In this document: piece by piece, positions 43,878-53,335 of the stretch | Numbering within the stretch: position 1 is the first letter of the stretch | How the letters are laid out: each line of letters opens with the position of its first letter | From: Actinostola sp. cb2023 | Taxonomy: Eukaryota > Cnidaria > Anthozoa > Actiniaria > Actinostolidae | Reading direction: 5' to 3' | NCBI GenBank assembly: GCA_033675265.1 | Contig: JAUJYZ010001494.1 | Location: forward strand, 214,001-278,000 | Length of the DNA stretch: 64,000 bases | The notes under the pieces: model-generated | Seen by the model: the letters and a program-made list of their open reading frames with translations, nothing else | Told to the model about the DNA's origin: nothing | Database searches by the model: none | Translations under genes and position numbers: made by a program

Positions 43878-44630
43878 TCACCTTGATCGTTGGCCATGAC
43901 GGTGATAACGACGGTATATGCACTGCATTAAAACTCTCTCTTTGATATAGAAAAATACTATTTTTAACAAGATTAACACAATAAAAAATATAAACAGAAT
44001 GTAAACAAGGATTGACTTCATTTTCGCATCAGATTTGTGTTCTTCTTGATGCGATTTCAAAGTTGTTTTCTCACCTTTGGATTTGTTCATGTACGTGTTG
44101 GAATCACACTTCTGAATCAGTACATCTGGCTTCAAGTTGTGATATACATGCTTGGCTAGGCAGTACTCAGTTGAGTTCACATTTAAGTCAACATTAGAGT
44201 TCATTTGTATTATAGTTCTTGAGTTCATTTGATTTGCTTTTGAGCTTGAGTTCAATTGTTTACCTTTTGACTTTAAGTTCAATTGATTTGCTTTTGATGA
44301 GTTCGTGTAAAGGCCCTTTCGAAAACGCTCAACATCTTTTAGAGTTGGCCCACACGAATCGGCGTATGCGTTTGTATGTGAGAGCGTATTTAAGAGGAAC
44401 CGACGGATGGCTTGCCTTGAATACAACATAATTTTTCTTCTGCACAGGTCAACTGCTTCTTTCACTTCTAGTCGTCGAATACGATGACTTAGCACTATCT
44501 CAGTATCTGTCCTGAGCGAACAATAATTCGGATTACGTTCGATACACGCTCGCAAACTGTTTGAGCGAATCATACTTTCGGATTTAGGTCGATAGGCTTT
44601 CGGAAATATTCGATCCGTTTTTGGCGCCAT
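43878..44630 (-). CDS. Unknown basic protein with one C-terminal membrane segment
   Basis: A 250-residue frame starting MAPKTDRIFPKAYRPKS. It is rich in Arg/Lys, followed at about 85-105 by LLNTLSHTNAYADSCGPTLK, a segment repeated in the decayed copies nearby. Then come Asn/Ser/Lys repeats of the form SSKANQ(L/M)N (110-145) and a strong transmembrane helix at about 206-229 (SILVYILFIFFIVLILLKIV), with a short basic tail. It ends 15 bp before the 2A-bearing frame on the same strand, so the two may once have been one reading frame. No family is recognised. It could be a transposon-encoded accessory protein or a decayed host gene. Confidence 0.4.
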   Translation of the reverse strand: MAPKTDRIFPKAYRPKSESMIRSNSLRACIERNPNYCSLRTDTEIVLSHRIRRLEVKEAVDLCRRKIMLYSRQAIRRFLLNTLSHTNAYADSCGPTLKDVERFRKGLYTNSSKANQLNLKSKGKQLNSSSKANQMNSRTIIQMNSNVDLNVNSTEYCLAKHVYHNLKPDVLIQKCDSNTYMNKSKGEKTTLKSHQEEHKSDAKMKSILVYILFIFFIVLILLKIVFFYIKERVLMQCIYRRYHRHGQRSR

Positions 44631-45269
44631 TAATATGCACCCTCAAGTGACCTCAATTACGTTTAAAAACGTATCGAAGAGTCGAAGATCTTTATCGATG
44701 TTCACCGACACAAATATCCTTCCTCGTCACGCAACTGTCATTGTCATATTGCCCGACTATACGCTCATTGAGCACCTTCTTTTGTATTTTTGCCGTTCAC
44801 TGACCTGTTTTGAGCGTTCTTCGTCGACCCCAGAAAGCATATTGGGCTCTACAGCGCATGCGCCCTGTACTTTATGATCATTCTAAACCATAGTGTTTTA
44901 TCTTTATAATCTATCCCTGAAACATTGCAACACGTACAATCGTATTCTGCACGGTTTTCGCTGAATAAACAGATTAGATCACTGTTATCTTTATAATCTA
45001 TCTCTGAAACATTCCAACACGTACAATCTACATGTGTAAGTATTCTGCACGGTTTTCGCTCAATAAGCACATTACATCACTACCTTGCCTACATGTTTGA
45101 TGCATTAGTCTACGGCGCGCGGCCTCTTGCTCGATCGAGCTTTATTGCCATTGACAATATTTCATTGACAATGGATATATGGTCGAGAGCAAATCAAAAT
45201 TAGCAACAAAAGGCCTACTCTGGGGTCCAATGTCGCCTAATAACAAACATGACATAGCGAGGTCATGAT

Positions 45270-45430
45270 AGTTTTTGAGTTCATTTCATTTGATTTTCAG
45301 TTCGTTTTTTGATGAGTTCGAGTTCGTGGAATGAAGTCGTAGAACAGCCCTTTCGAAAACGCTCGAGGAAGATTTAGAGTATGCGTATCTGGTATGTAGT
45401 AAGCGTATGCGTTTCGATGGCTTGCTTTTC
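45270..45430 (-). pseudogene. Further decayed copy of the repeated gene module
   Basis: Nucleotide similarity to 44215-44400 (GAGTTCATTT..., GTTCG...GAAAACGCTC, AAGCGTATGCGTTT) with large gaps and no open frame. Confidence 0.4.
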
Positions 45431-45861
45431 AGTCTCGACTGCCTCGACTGTTTGCATGACTTCTGTACATATAGCTTTCCGTATTAGATGTAGTTACATC
45501 GCTGGTCGACGTGAGTTCAATTATAAATACTCAAGGACATAACTGTACACGTACTATTATAATTAGCAACTAAAGGCCTAATCTGGGTCCAATGTCGCCT
45601 AATAACAAACATGACATAGCGAACTAGAATCCTGACCTTTCGATAGCTTCAAGATTTACAGCTGCTTTCAAAACTAAGATTCAAATCTACTTGAGTTTTG
45701 TGTCTCGTTTGTCTTCCCTTATCTGCTTCAGGAGTAATCTTGAAACTCGATACGATCAAATACTTCGCATTCTATGACCATGAAAAAAAAAAAAAAGAAT
45801 TTGTATTTTATAACTCGGGCTTCCTTCGGAAGGGCCGAGTAACTAGACGCTCTATAAGCGT

Positions 45862-46512
45862 TCACTCGGCTGGTGGAATCATTAGTCTGCGAATACAGCC
45901 TCTTTTCGGTGGTCGCGCCGCCAAAATAAAAAGTGGCTGTATATAAACTGTGAATGTGCCAATTTTAGACTCTCCAGTTTTTCTCATCTTTATTGTCATT
46001 GAATCGTCATGATGAATATTTACATACAACTGCATAGCTTTCTCTACTATATCATGATCATCAAATATATTCATGGCAGCTTCTGTTGACGACAGAACGT
46101 ACGATACAAGAACACTAATGCACAACAATGTCAACATTGCAAGAGACACGATCGACAAGACCACTCCAAAAGTAGTATTTTGTGACATATACATTGTACT
46201 AACAACAAGTAAAAGGCAAAACAATACTAAATTTATCATATTCACCTCAATGTTTACGAGTTTAAAGAGATTTTTACGTGTACTATGATTCTTTTGGTTG
46301 GCGACTGTTGTTGAACATTTCTTGTCGTCGTTCATCAAGGTCGAGGCTTCAGCTTGATCAGTCTGGTATTCATCAGAATCGGAGTAGTACTTTTCAGTAC
46401 AAGAGTTTATAGTCAAGTTTTTAGTCATAGTTTCGTCATTTGTAGTCATTTGTTTGCCATTTCTAGCCATGATTTGCTCATATTTGCTCATATTTTGCTC
46501 ATTTGATTTCAT
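45862..46512 (-). CDS. Unknown two-pass membrane protein frame
   Basis: A 216-residue frame starting with ATG (MKSNEQNMSKYEQIMARNGK). The N-terminal 80 residues are polar, with Asn/Thr/Met repeats (KQMTTNDETMTKN). Two adjacent hydrophobic helices follow at about 92-109 (MINLVLFCLLLVVSTMYM) and 115-140 (FGVVLSIVSLAMLTLLCISV), then a polar tail that runs into the repeat module at 45841-45900. A polar low-complexity head followed by membrane helices is also seen in the 43.9-44.6 kb protein, although sequence similarity is not evident. The start overlaps the end of the transposon-like fragment upstream. Function unknown. Confidence 0.4.
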   Translation of the reverse strand: MKSNEQNMSKYEQIMARNGKQMTTNDETMTKNLTINSCTEKYYSDSDEYQTDQAEASTLMNDDKKCSTTVANQKNHSTRKNLFKLVNIEVNMINLVLFCLLLVVSTMYMSQNTTFGVVLSIVSLAMLTLLCISVLVSYVLSSTEAAMNIFDDHDIVEKAMQLYVNIHHDDSMTIKMRKTGESKIGTFTVYIQPLFILAARPPKRGCIRRLMIPPAE

Positions 46513-47004
46513 AGTTTGCTTTGATTTCTCTTTGATTGGTGGAACATGCCACTGTTTCTCTTGTTTCCGTGAGCAACTAGCAGGTTTGCCATATCACATA
46601 CAATGATATTTGGCTGATGTTGCATCGATACGATTAAATCAATATAGTCGCGAGGACTTTCTGCTCGCAGCACGAACTTCAGGGTTTCATCATTCTTTGC
46701 CAATCCATTACGTATTTGTATTCGAACCAGAAGGTGTACTGCCAATCGAAGTTGCAAATGCTTTCACTTCCTTGAGATTTGAATTATTCAAAATCTCAAG
46801 GAGTCTTTCTTCGGTAATTTCTCTACAATCCAATTCCAATTCACCGTTACTTCTTTTTACTTTCCTATGCTCGGTGTTTAGTAGCAAGGGGCTTTTTCTC
46901 GTTTCCATGCCAATGAAAGGCGACCAAGAGAGAAGATTGGGTTTAATCTCCAAGGCAGGAACAGATCGTCCAGGAAATCCTCGCAATATCATTGCCAACT
47001 CCAC
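46509..47004 (-). pseudogene. Fragment resembling HMGXB3-like/transposon-derived protein
   Basis: Two overlapping frames read, in order, GFPGRSVPALEIKPNLLSWS, LLNTEHRKVKRSNGELELDC and ITEERLLEILNNSNLKEVK. After a frame change they continue NGLAKNDETLKFVLRAESPR and QHQPNIIVCDMANLLVAHGN. From memory these match a family of long invertebrate proteins annotated as HMGXB3-like or transposon-derived. The block normally found between the NGLAKND and FVLRAESPRDY segments is missing, and there is a frameshift near 46735, so it is a broken fragment. Confidence 0.4.
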
Positions 47005-47011
47005 GGTATTC

Positions 47012-47838
47012 TATATGTCAGGTAACGTTCTATCTGGACCACCCCTCCCCTCCCTAGCGCCCCTATATGTCAGGTAACGTGCCTCTATATGTCAGGCGCC
47101 CCTATATGTCAGGTAACGTTCTATCTGGACCACCCCTCCCCTCCCTAGCGCCCCTATATGTCAGGTAACGTGCCTCTATATGTCAGGCGCCCCTATATGT
47201 CAGGTAACGTTCTATCTGGACCACCCCTCCCCTCCCTAGCGCCCCTATATGTCAGGTAACGTGCCTCTATATGTCAGGCGCCCCTATATGTCAGGTAACG
47301 TTCGATATATCTGGACCACCCCTCCCCTCCCTAGCGCCCCTATATGTCAGGCAGCCCTATATGTCAGGTAACGTTCTATCTGGACCACCCCTCCCCTCCC
47401 TAGCGCCCCTATATGTCAGGTAACGTGCCTCTATATGTCAGGCGCCCCTATATGTCAGGTAACGTTCTATCTGGACCACCCCTCCCCTCCCTAGCGCCCC
47501 TATATGTCAGGTAACGCGCCCCTATATGTCAGGTAACGTTCGATATATCTGGACCACCCCTCCCCTCCCTAGCGCCCCTATATGTCAGGCGCCCTATATG
47601 TCAGGTAACGTTCTATCTGGACCACCCCTCCCCTCCCTAGCGCCCCTATATGTCAGGTAACGTTCTATCTGGACCACCCCTCCCCTCCCTAGCGCCCCTA
47701 TATGTCAGGTAACGTGCCTCTATATGTCAGGCGCCCCTATATGTCAGGTAACGTTCGATATATCTGGACCACCCCTCCCCTCGCCCCTATATGTCAGGCG
47801 CCCCTATATGTCAGGCGCCCCTATATGTCAGGTAACGT
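47012..47838. repeat. ~91-bp composite minisatellite
   Basis: Built from TATATGTCAGG followed by three alternative tails: TAACGTTCTATCTGGACC plus a C-rich stretch (about 52 bp in all), TAACGTGCCTC (22 bp) and CGCCCC (17 bp). These combine into an approximately 91-bp unit repeated about eight times with losses of subunits. Confidence 0.9.
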
Positions 47839-47854
47839 TACCAACCCCGGTCGA

Positions 47855-47990
47855 ACGGCCTGGTCCAAAATCGCTCACTGACATCTTTTAGCGTAGGCCT
47901 ACCGCGAACGGCGTATGCGTTTGTAAGCATAGTGAGCGTTTGGAGAAGTAGGTGATGAAGAACTTCAAGAGACATCGTTTCAATTTTTTT
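47855..47990 (-). pseudogene. Partial copy of the repeated gene module
   Basis: The minus strand reads LTMLTNAYAVRGRPTLKDVS, matching the LSHTNAYADSCGPTLKDVER segment of the 43878-44630 protein. Open over about 40 codons only. Confidence 0.45.
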
Positions 47991-48794
47991 CAAACCTCAG
48001 CAGTAAACTGAACTACGATCACTGAACCCAGCGAAGAACCGACTTTGGACCAATCGAATGACATGCTGCTGTCGGGCTTCCTGTGGCCGGGATGGAATGG
48101 ACGGTCTAACCGGAAAAAAAGCCTAATTTAAGACTCGGCGTCTGCCACAGGCAGCCCAGCCGAGTAATAATAATAATTTATTTTATTTTTAGTGCATTCC
48201 ATCAGAAACAATATACCAGCTCCATATTGCGAACAAATCACTGTATATTTACTTTTTATTTCAAAATAACTAGGCCCACAATGCACTTTGGTCTTGGAAT
48301 GCACTATTCAGTATGCAGTATTCAGTATGCAGTATTCAGTTTTCATCGTTTTTTGAAATAGCTGTATACACGATTAAAATTAAAGCTGAAAAGCTTGTGG
48401 GGTCGTGTACAAAGCAATGAAAATAAAAATAAAACTATGTATATAAAATTCTAAATGCTATATAAATAATTACTATAAATACTAATTAAATTACTAATAT
48501 AATTAAATTTCTACTCTAAAATAACTAATATAAAAATATAAAAAATGTTATATCGATGTTACACTGACTAATTTCAAAAATATATGTTTACATGTACAAG
48601 CCTTAATAAAATTGATAATTAATGTCATTACAATGCATTGTCTGAGGCGATGTCGAATTAAAATCTAAACTATACAGTGCTTGATATTTCATTGCCATTA
48701 AATGGTACTTCTTGGCAGTGTTTATAGTGTCATTTAATTCTGGTAATAGAGTGTTCCAGGTTATAGCGCCCCTGTGGGCAATAGAGTTTTTCAT

Positions 48795-49060
48795 ATTCAC
48801 CTCGCCTTTGGTGACTAATTGTTAATAAATTAGTAGAATTACACAGGTGATTATAGAAAATCAAGTGCACTGATTGGTCGAGAACTTCGGACTATTTCTC
48901 GATAGTTACCTACAGCGTTTTGACAAAATGGAAATATGAAATTCTACTAAAACAATTAGTCACCTCAGGCTCAGTGAATAGCAGTGATAATAACCTTGAC
49001 TTCGTCTCGGTTATTATTCACCGATATTCACCTCGCCTTTGGTGACTAATTGTTAAATAG
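48795..49060. mobile_element. MITE with CACCTCGCCTTTGGTGACTA ends
   Basis: ATTCACCTCGCCTTTGGTGA occurs at about 48797 and 49028 in direct orientation, and GATTGGTCGAGAACTTCGG lies between. Also present is AGTCACCTCAGGC, an inverted match. From 48370 to 49290 there is otherwise only A+T-rich sequence. Confidence 0.45.
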
Positions 49061-49287
49061 TACTATTTCATGGTTATATATTGGTTGCACTCTACTGGAT
49101 CGATCAGACTGTATTGACTGAAAACTTCATGCATTTCCTTTCTTAAAACATTTTCCATTTAGCTATGAACGACTAGTGAGATGAGTGTTAGTCAGGCGTG
49201 GTGGATCCAGACTGGTTTACACCATTTTCTGGAAAACAGTCAAAATTTTCAAAGTAGCAGTAATATATAGCTCTCTTGAGTGTTTAA

Positions 49288-49293
49288 TTTATT
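49288..49293 (-). promoter_or_regulatory. Candidate poly(A) signal of GTDC1
   Basis: AATAAA on the minus strand about 445 bp past the stop codon; plausible but not proven. Confidence 0.3.
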
Positions 49294-49737
49294 CATGAAA
49301 CTTGTTTAAAGGTACAAAAATAGCTGGTTAGGAAAACAGTCAACTATTTACACAATCATGTAATATCTAATATATATGAAATTACTGGACTCTTCTGCAG
49401 ACTACTTCTGGGGTACTCCCATTATAAGTGTATGGGTGTGTGTCACAGGCACCCTGGGACCTCCCCTGCCTACGCCCCTGCAACAGGGGGTGTGCACTGA
49501 AACAGAGTAGCAAATTTGTCAATTTGTACTGAAAATGGGTATTTTAGTCACACATATGGTAAGAAAATGAAGTGAACTGAAACAGGGTACGAAAATCAAC
49601 ATGTTCAGAGGTACAGGTAGCACACCACCACCCTAAATTATGGTGAGTATCCCCTGCCAACCTGAAGGCTACACCAGTACATGGACTCCTGTGGTGCAAA
49701 GGATGCAGTGATATTCCATCATCATTAGCTTATTAGT

Positions 49738-52700
49738 CTATGTCAGAAGATCTGTGTAGTCTCTGCCGAGTGTCTCCCAGCTGAAACGGCTCACATCAAC
49801 CTGAACAGCAATATTTTTTTTAAGAGAATGAAAAGAAGGAATGAATTAATATATCATATAAGGAATTGTTCCAGCATTTAGAAAAAAAAGACAAAGAAGT
49901 GTCTGTGGAGTCAAATATGTGAAACATATAGCATGCATTACTAGTGGCACTAGGGTAGGGAAACAGAAGGAAAGGGGGAGGGAGAGGGGAAGATGGAGGA
50001 GTCCCCCTCCTCCTAATCCTCCCCTTCCCCTCCCCTATAGTCTCCTTTGCAGACACGAGAGAGTAGCGTTGCGTGACGAAATCCCTGACGGCTGCAAAGG
50101 AGACTACCTCCCCTAGGGACACGAGAATACTTCAAGTAATACAATAGATCAAACATGAAAAAGAGTCAACGTCAAGGTGTTTGGAAATCAACTGAAGCAA
50201 TCATCAAGTTAAAGTTGACCAAAATTTTATGCTAAGAACACTTCACAGTGGTGATTTCTTTTGTTTTTGTCACATGAATTATTAATGTGTTTGAGAAGTT
50301 TCATTTCATTTCTAATTTATGAGTATAAAATATTCATGACCAACAAATTGAAATAAAAAATGAATAATGCTATGTTATATAATGACTATTATGACACAAG
50401 GGTACAACCACTGCAATAATATTGGTTTACATGTAGGTGTTGATTCCATAGCTCACAACTAGTCTATCTAGCAAATACTGAAGGCTGGTCACTCATAAAC
50501 AGTTCACCTTTATAGTATGGTTTCTGACATGACCAGGATTCTTGCAGAAGTAACGGAGCCTTTTTGCAAGCTGTTCTTGGGTTGAATACAGATACTCTTC
50601 TACAAGCAGAGACGATTTGATATCAAGAACTCATTACCACATGCCTTTATTCAAGTATAAATTGAACTGTACAAGTAACTTGAGGATTTTAGGATCAAAG
50701 AACGTACATGTACAATGAATAAAAATCAATAAAAAGTCACTTTGTACTGTTTGACTACAGTACATGTAAATACCTTTAACAGACTTTACTGTGCAATGCA
50801 AACAAGTGTAACCACTTTTAATATCTAATTATATTATATTTTGGAACATTTTTATACCCATACACGCGACAGAAGCATGCAATAAATACACTAGTTACGG
50901 TAGTGACACTGTCTTGTTTGCATCACAGTAAAATCACTCAATTTTTGAAATGCCAACATACTTGGGAATATCTCAGGATAGACTAGTCTGTTTGGACAGA
51001 GAGGGTAACATCTAAACTGAACAGCTTCTAACCTGAAATCAGTGTGACATAAAAGATTGATTTCACTCAAGGAGACTACTATATGTCAATGGCACAGCAA
51101 ATTCCTCAACCTTAAATTATTCAAATTACATAACTGTAGTTAGTATCGCAGATGTTTGGAGTGGAAAAATTAATGAATCTGGTCTGGATTTTTAATTAAT
51201 AAAATATAACTTTAACTTACATCGCAACGCCAAAGAACTCGTGCTCAGCAGTAGACACTGCCACATCAGCAGCCAACAGAATTGCAGTATAATCATTGCG
51301 TGACTCTTGATAACCCCAATTATTAATCCTGTCTCCAAGTCGAGTTTTACCTTCTTCAAATATACCTGTAACAATTACATGTTACAATGAATATCATGAG
51401 GGGAATTTAGCATTGTGTGCTGAAACTACAGACAGCACATGTACATGTAAGTACAAAACATACATGTATGCAGATATTGTGGTGTAATTTTTTTCCCACT
51501 GGTTGAAATTTTTCGGAGGGTTGTTTCAAAGTTAGGGTTTTATGATGGGTAAGTTATGTGTTTTGGTTTGTTTTAAAGGATTTTTAAATCCTCCCAAACA
51601 ATGTCCTAAAAAATTTAAACCAGCGAAAAAATTTGATTTCACATAACCATTTCATTACAACACAAAGCAAACGCTGTACATAACAAAGCGCACCATCAGA
51701 ATAGTTTGCAAGACTAACTTGGAATTTCTGAAAATTTCTCTCCAATAACAGAAACCTTGAACTCAAGTTGTTCTTCCAACAAGTGGAATAACACATTGAA
51801 GAATGCTTCTGGATTCTTGTCATGCTCCCTGTTACAAACAAATAATTAATTAATAAATTGCTGTTTAACGTGTCGGTGTTTATAGCAGTACGGCTGGTAG
51901 GGACATGACTCTCACACTCACTTGTTACTACATTCTATATTCTATACATCCAACACTCATCTCATTAGTGGGGACACGACTCTCACACTCACTTGTTACT
52001 ACATTCTATATTCTATACACCCAACACTCATCTCACTAGTGGGGACATGACTCTCACACTCACTTCTTACTATATTCTATATTCTATACACACAACACTC
52101 ATCTCTCTAGTGGAGACACGACTCTCACACTCACTTGTTACTACATTCTATATTCTATACACCCAACACTCATCTCACTAGTGGGGACATGACTCTCACA
52201 CTCACTTCTTACTATATTCTATATTCTATACACCCAACACTCATCTCACTAGTGGGGACACGACTCTCACACTCACTTGTTACTACATTCTCTATTCTAT
52301 ACACCCAACACTCATCTCACTAGTGGGGACACAACTCTCACACTCACTTCTTACTACATTCTATATTCTATACACCCAACACTCATCTCACTAGTGGGGA
52401 CACGACTCTCACACTCACTTGTTACTACATTCTATATTCTATACACCCAACACTCATCTCACTAGTGGGGACACGACTCTCACACTCACTTGTTACTACA
52501 TTCTATATTCTATACACCCAACACTCATCTCACTAGTTCGTTTTTATTGAGGGAGGAAAACCTGGGTACCCGAAGAAAAACCATCGAAGCAAGGGAGAGA
52601 ATGAACTGACAAACTCAACTCACATGAAGCGCCCGGTCCGTGAATTGAACCAGGCACCACATGATATATGACACGAACAAGACACTTACATGTAAGTGGT

Positions 52701-53297
52701 AAGAAAATATTTTAAGACTACAACAACATTAAAATTAAACAGACAAACAAGGAGGATTTTGTGAGACTGGGGTGACCTTGGCTGAAATGGTCTCCAGCTA
52801 GGAGACATTTTTATAAAATATTTTAATAATAAATTATTAACTGACCATCTGTGTGCCCAGACAATGTGCAATGGAGAATCACTTGGCTTTGTTGGTTGTA
52901 ATGGTACAGTCTGAAATAAAACATTGTCAGAATCTCTTTTACTTGATCCATTTTAATTGTGAAGGATCGTGAAGTATTTTCTGTCATTCATTGCCATTTC
53001 CATTTTGTTTCACATGACTCTACCCAGGCTACAGTCCCAAGCAATAACTTAGTATTACAGTAAAGAGACTTTATTTAACGTTGGTTAAACTCATGACAGT
53101 CAACTTCAAGAGTTACTGATAAACTTGAGGCTGACAAGAAGGTACCGGCTTGTTCACTAGCAATTATGAATTCCATGAAACATATCATGTTGCAACACAA
53201 ATTTGATGAATATTACAGCTCCTTTGCCAAAATGTTCTCACAGATAAGTCATACACATGTACCTCCAACTTTGATCAATGACTTAAAAGGTGCAGCT

Positions 53298-53335
<38 letters not shown>

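Larger units (their letters stand above)
42285..44875. mobile_element. 2.6-kb inverted-repeat cassette encoding 2A-bearing protein
   Basis: The outer sequences GCATGCGCTGTAGAACCCAA, CTTTCTGGGGTCGACGAAGA and ACGCTCAATGAGCG...GTCAGTTGCGTGA at 42285-42480 recur inverted at 44715-44875. Between them the minus strand encodes a membrane-anchored frame (44630-43878) and a frame with a 2A peptide and a protease-like box (43863-43108). A decayed paralogue of the first frame lies at 42495-42790. No target duplication was identified. Confidence 0.5.
41018..48364. mobile_element. 7.3-kb block with TA-flanked CAGCTATTTC inverted repeats
   Basis: The left end CAGCTATTTCAAAAAACG continues with ACTGAATA, TAGTG, ATTCCAAGACC and TGCATT. 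The right end is the inverse with the same motifs in the same order over about 80-95 bp, including a duplicated GTATGCAGTATTCA. Each end abuts TA. It could be one composite transposon that captured the genes and repeats inside, or two independent MITE insertions that each lost an end. No transposase was recognised inside. Confidence 0.5.

Noticed and set aside
51993..52465. Repeated 62-codon frames
   Set aside because: Generated by the 71-bp minisatellite in a GTDC1 intron.
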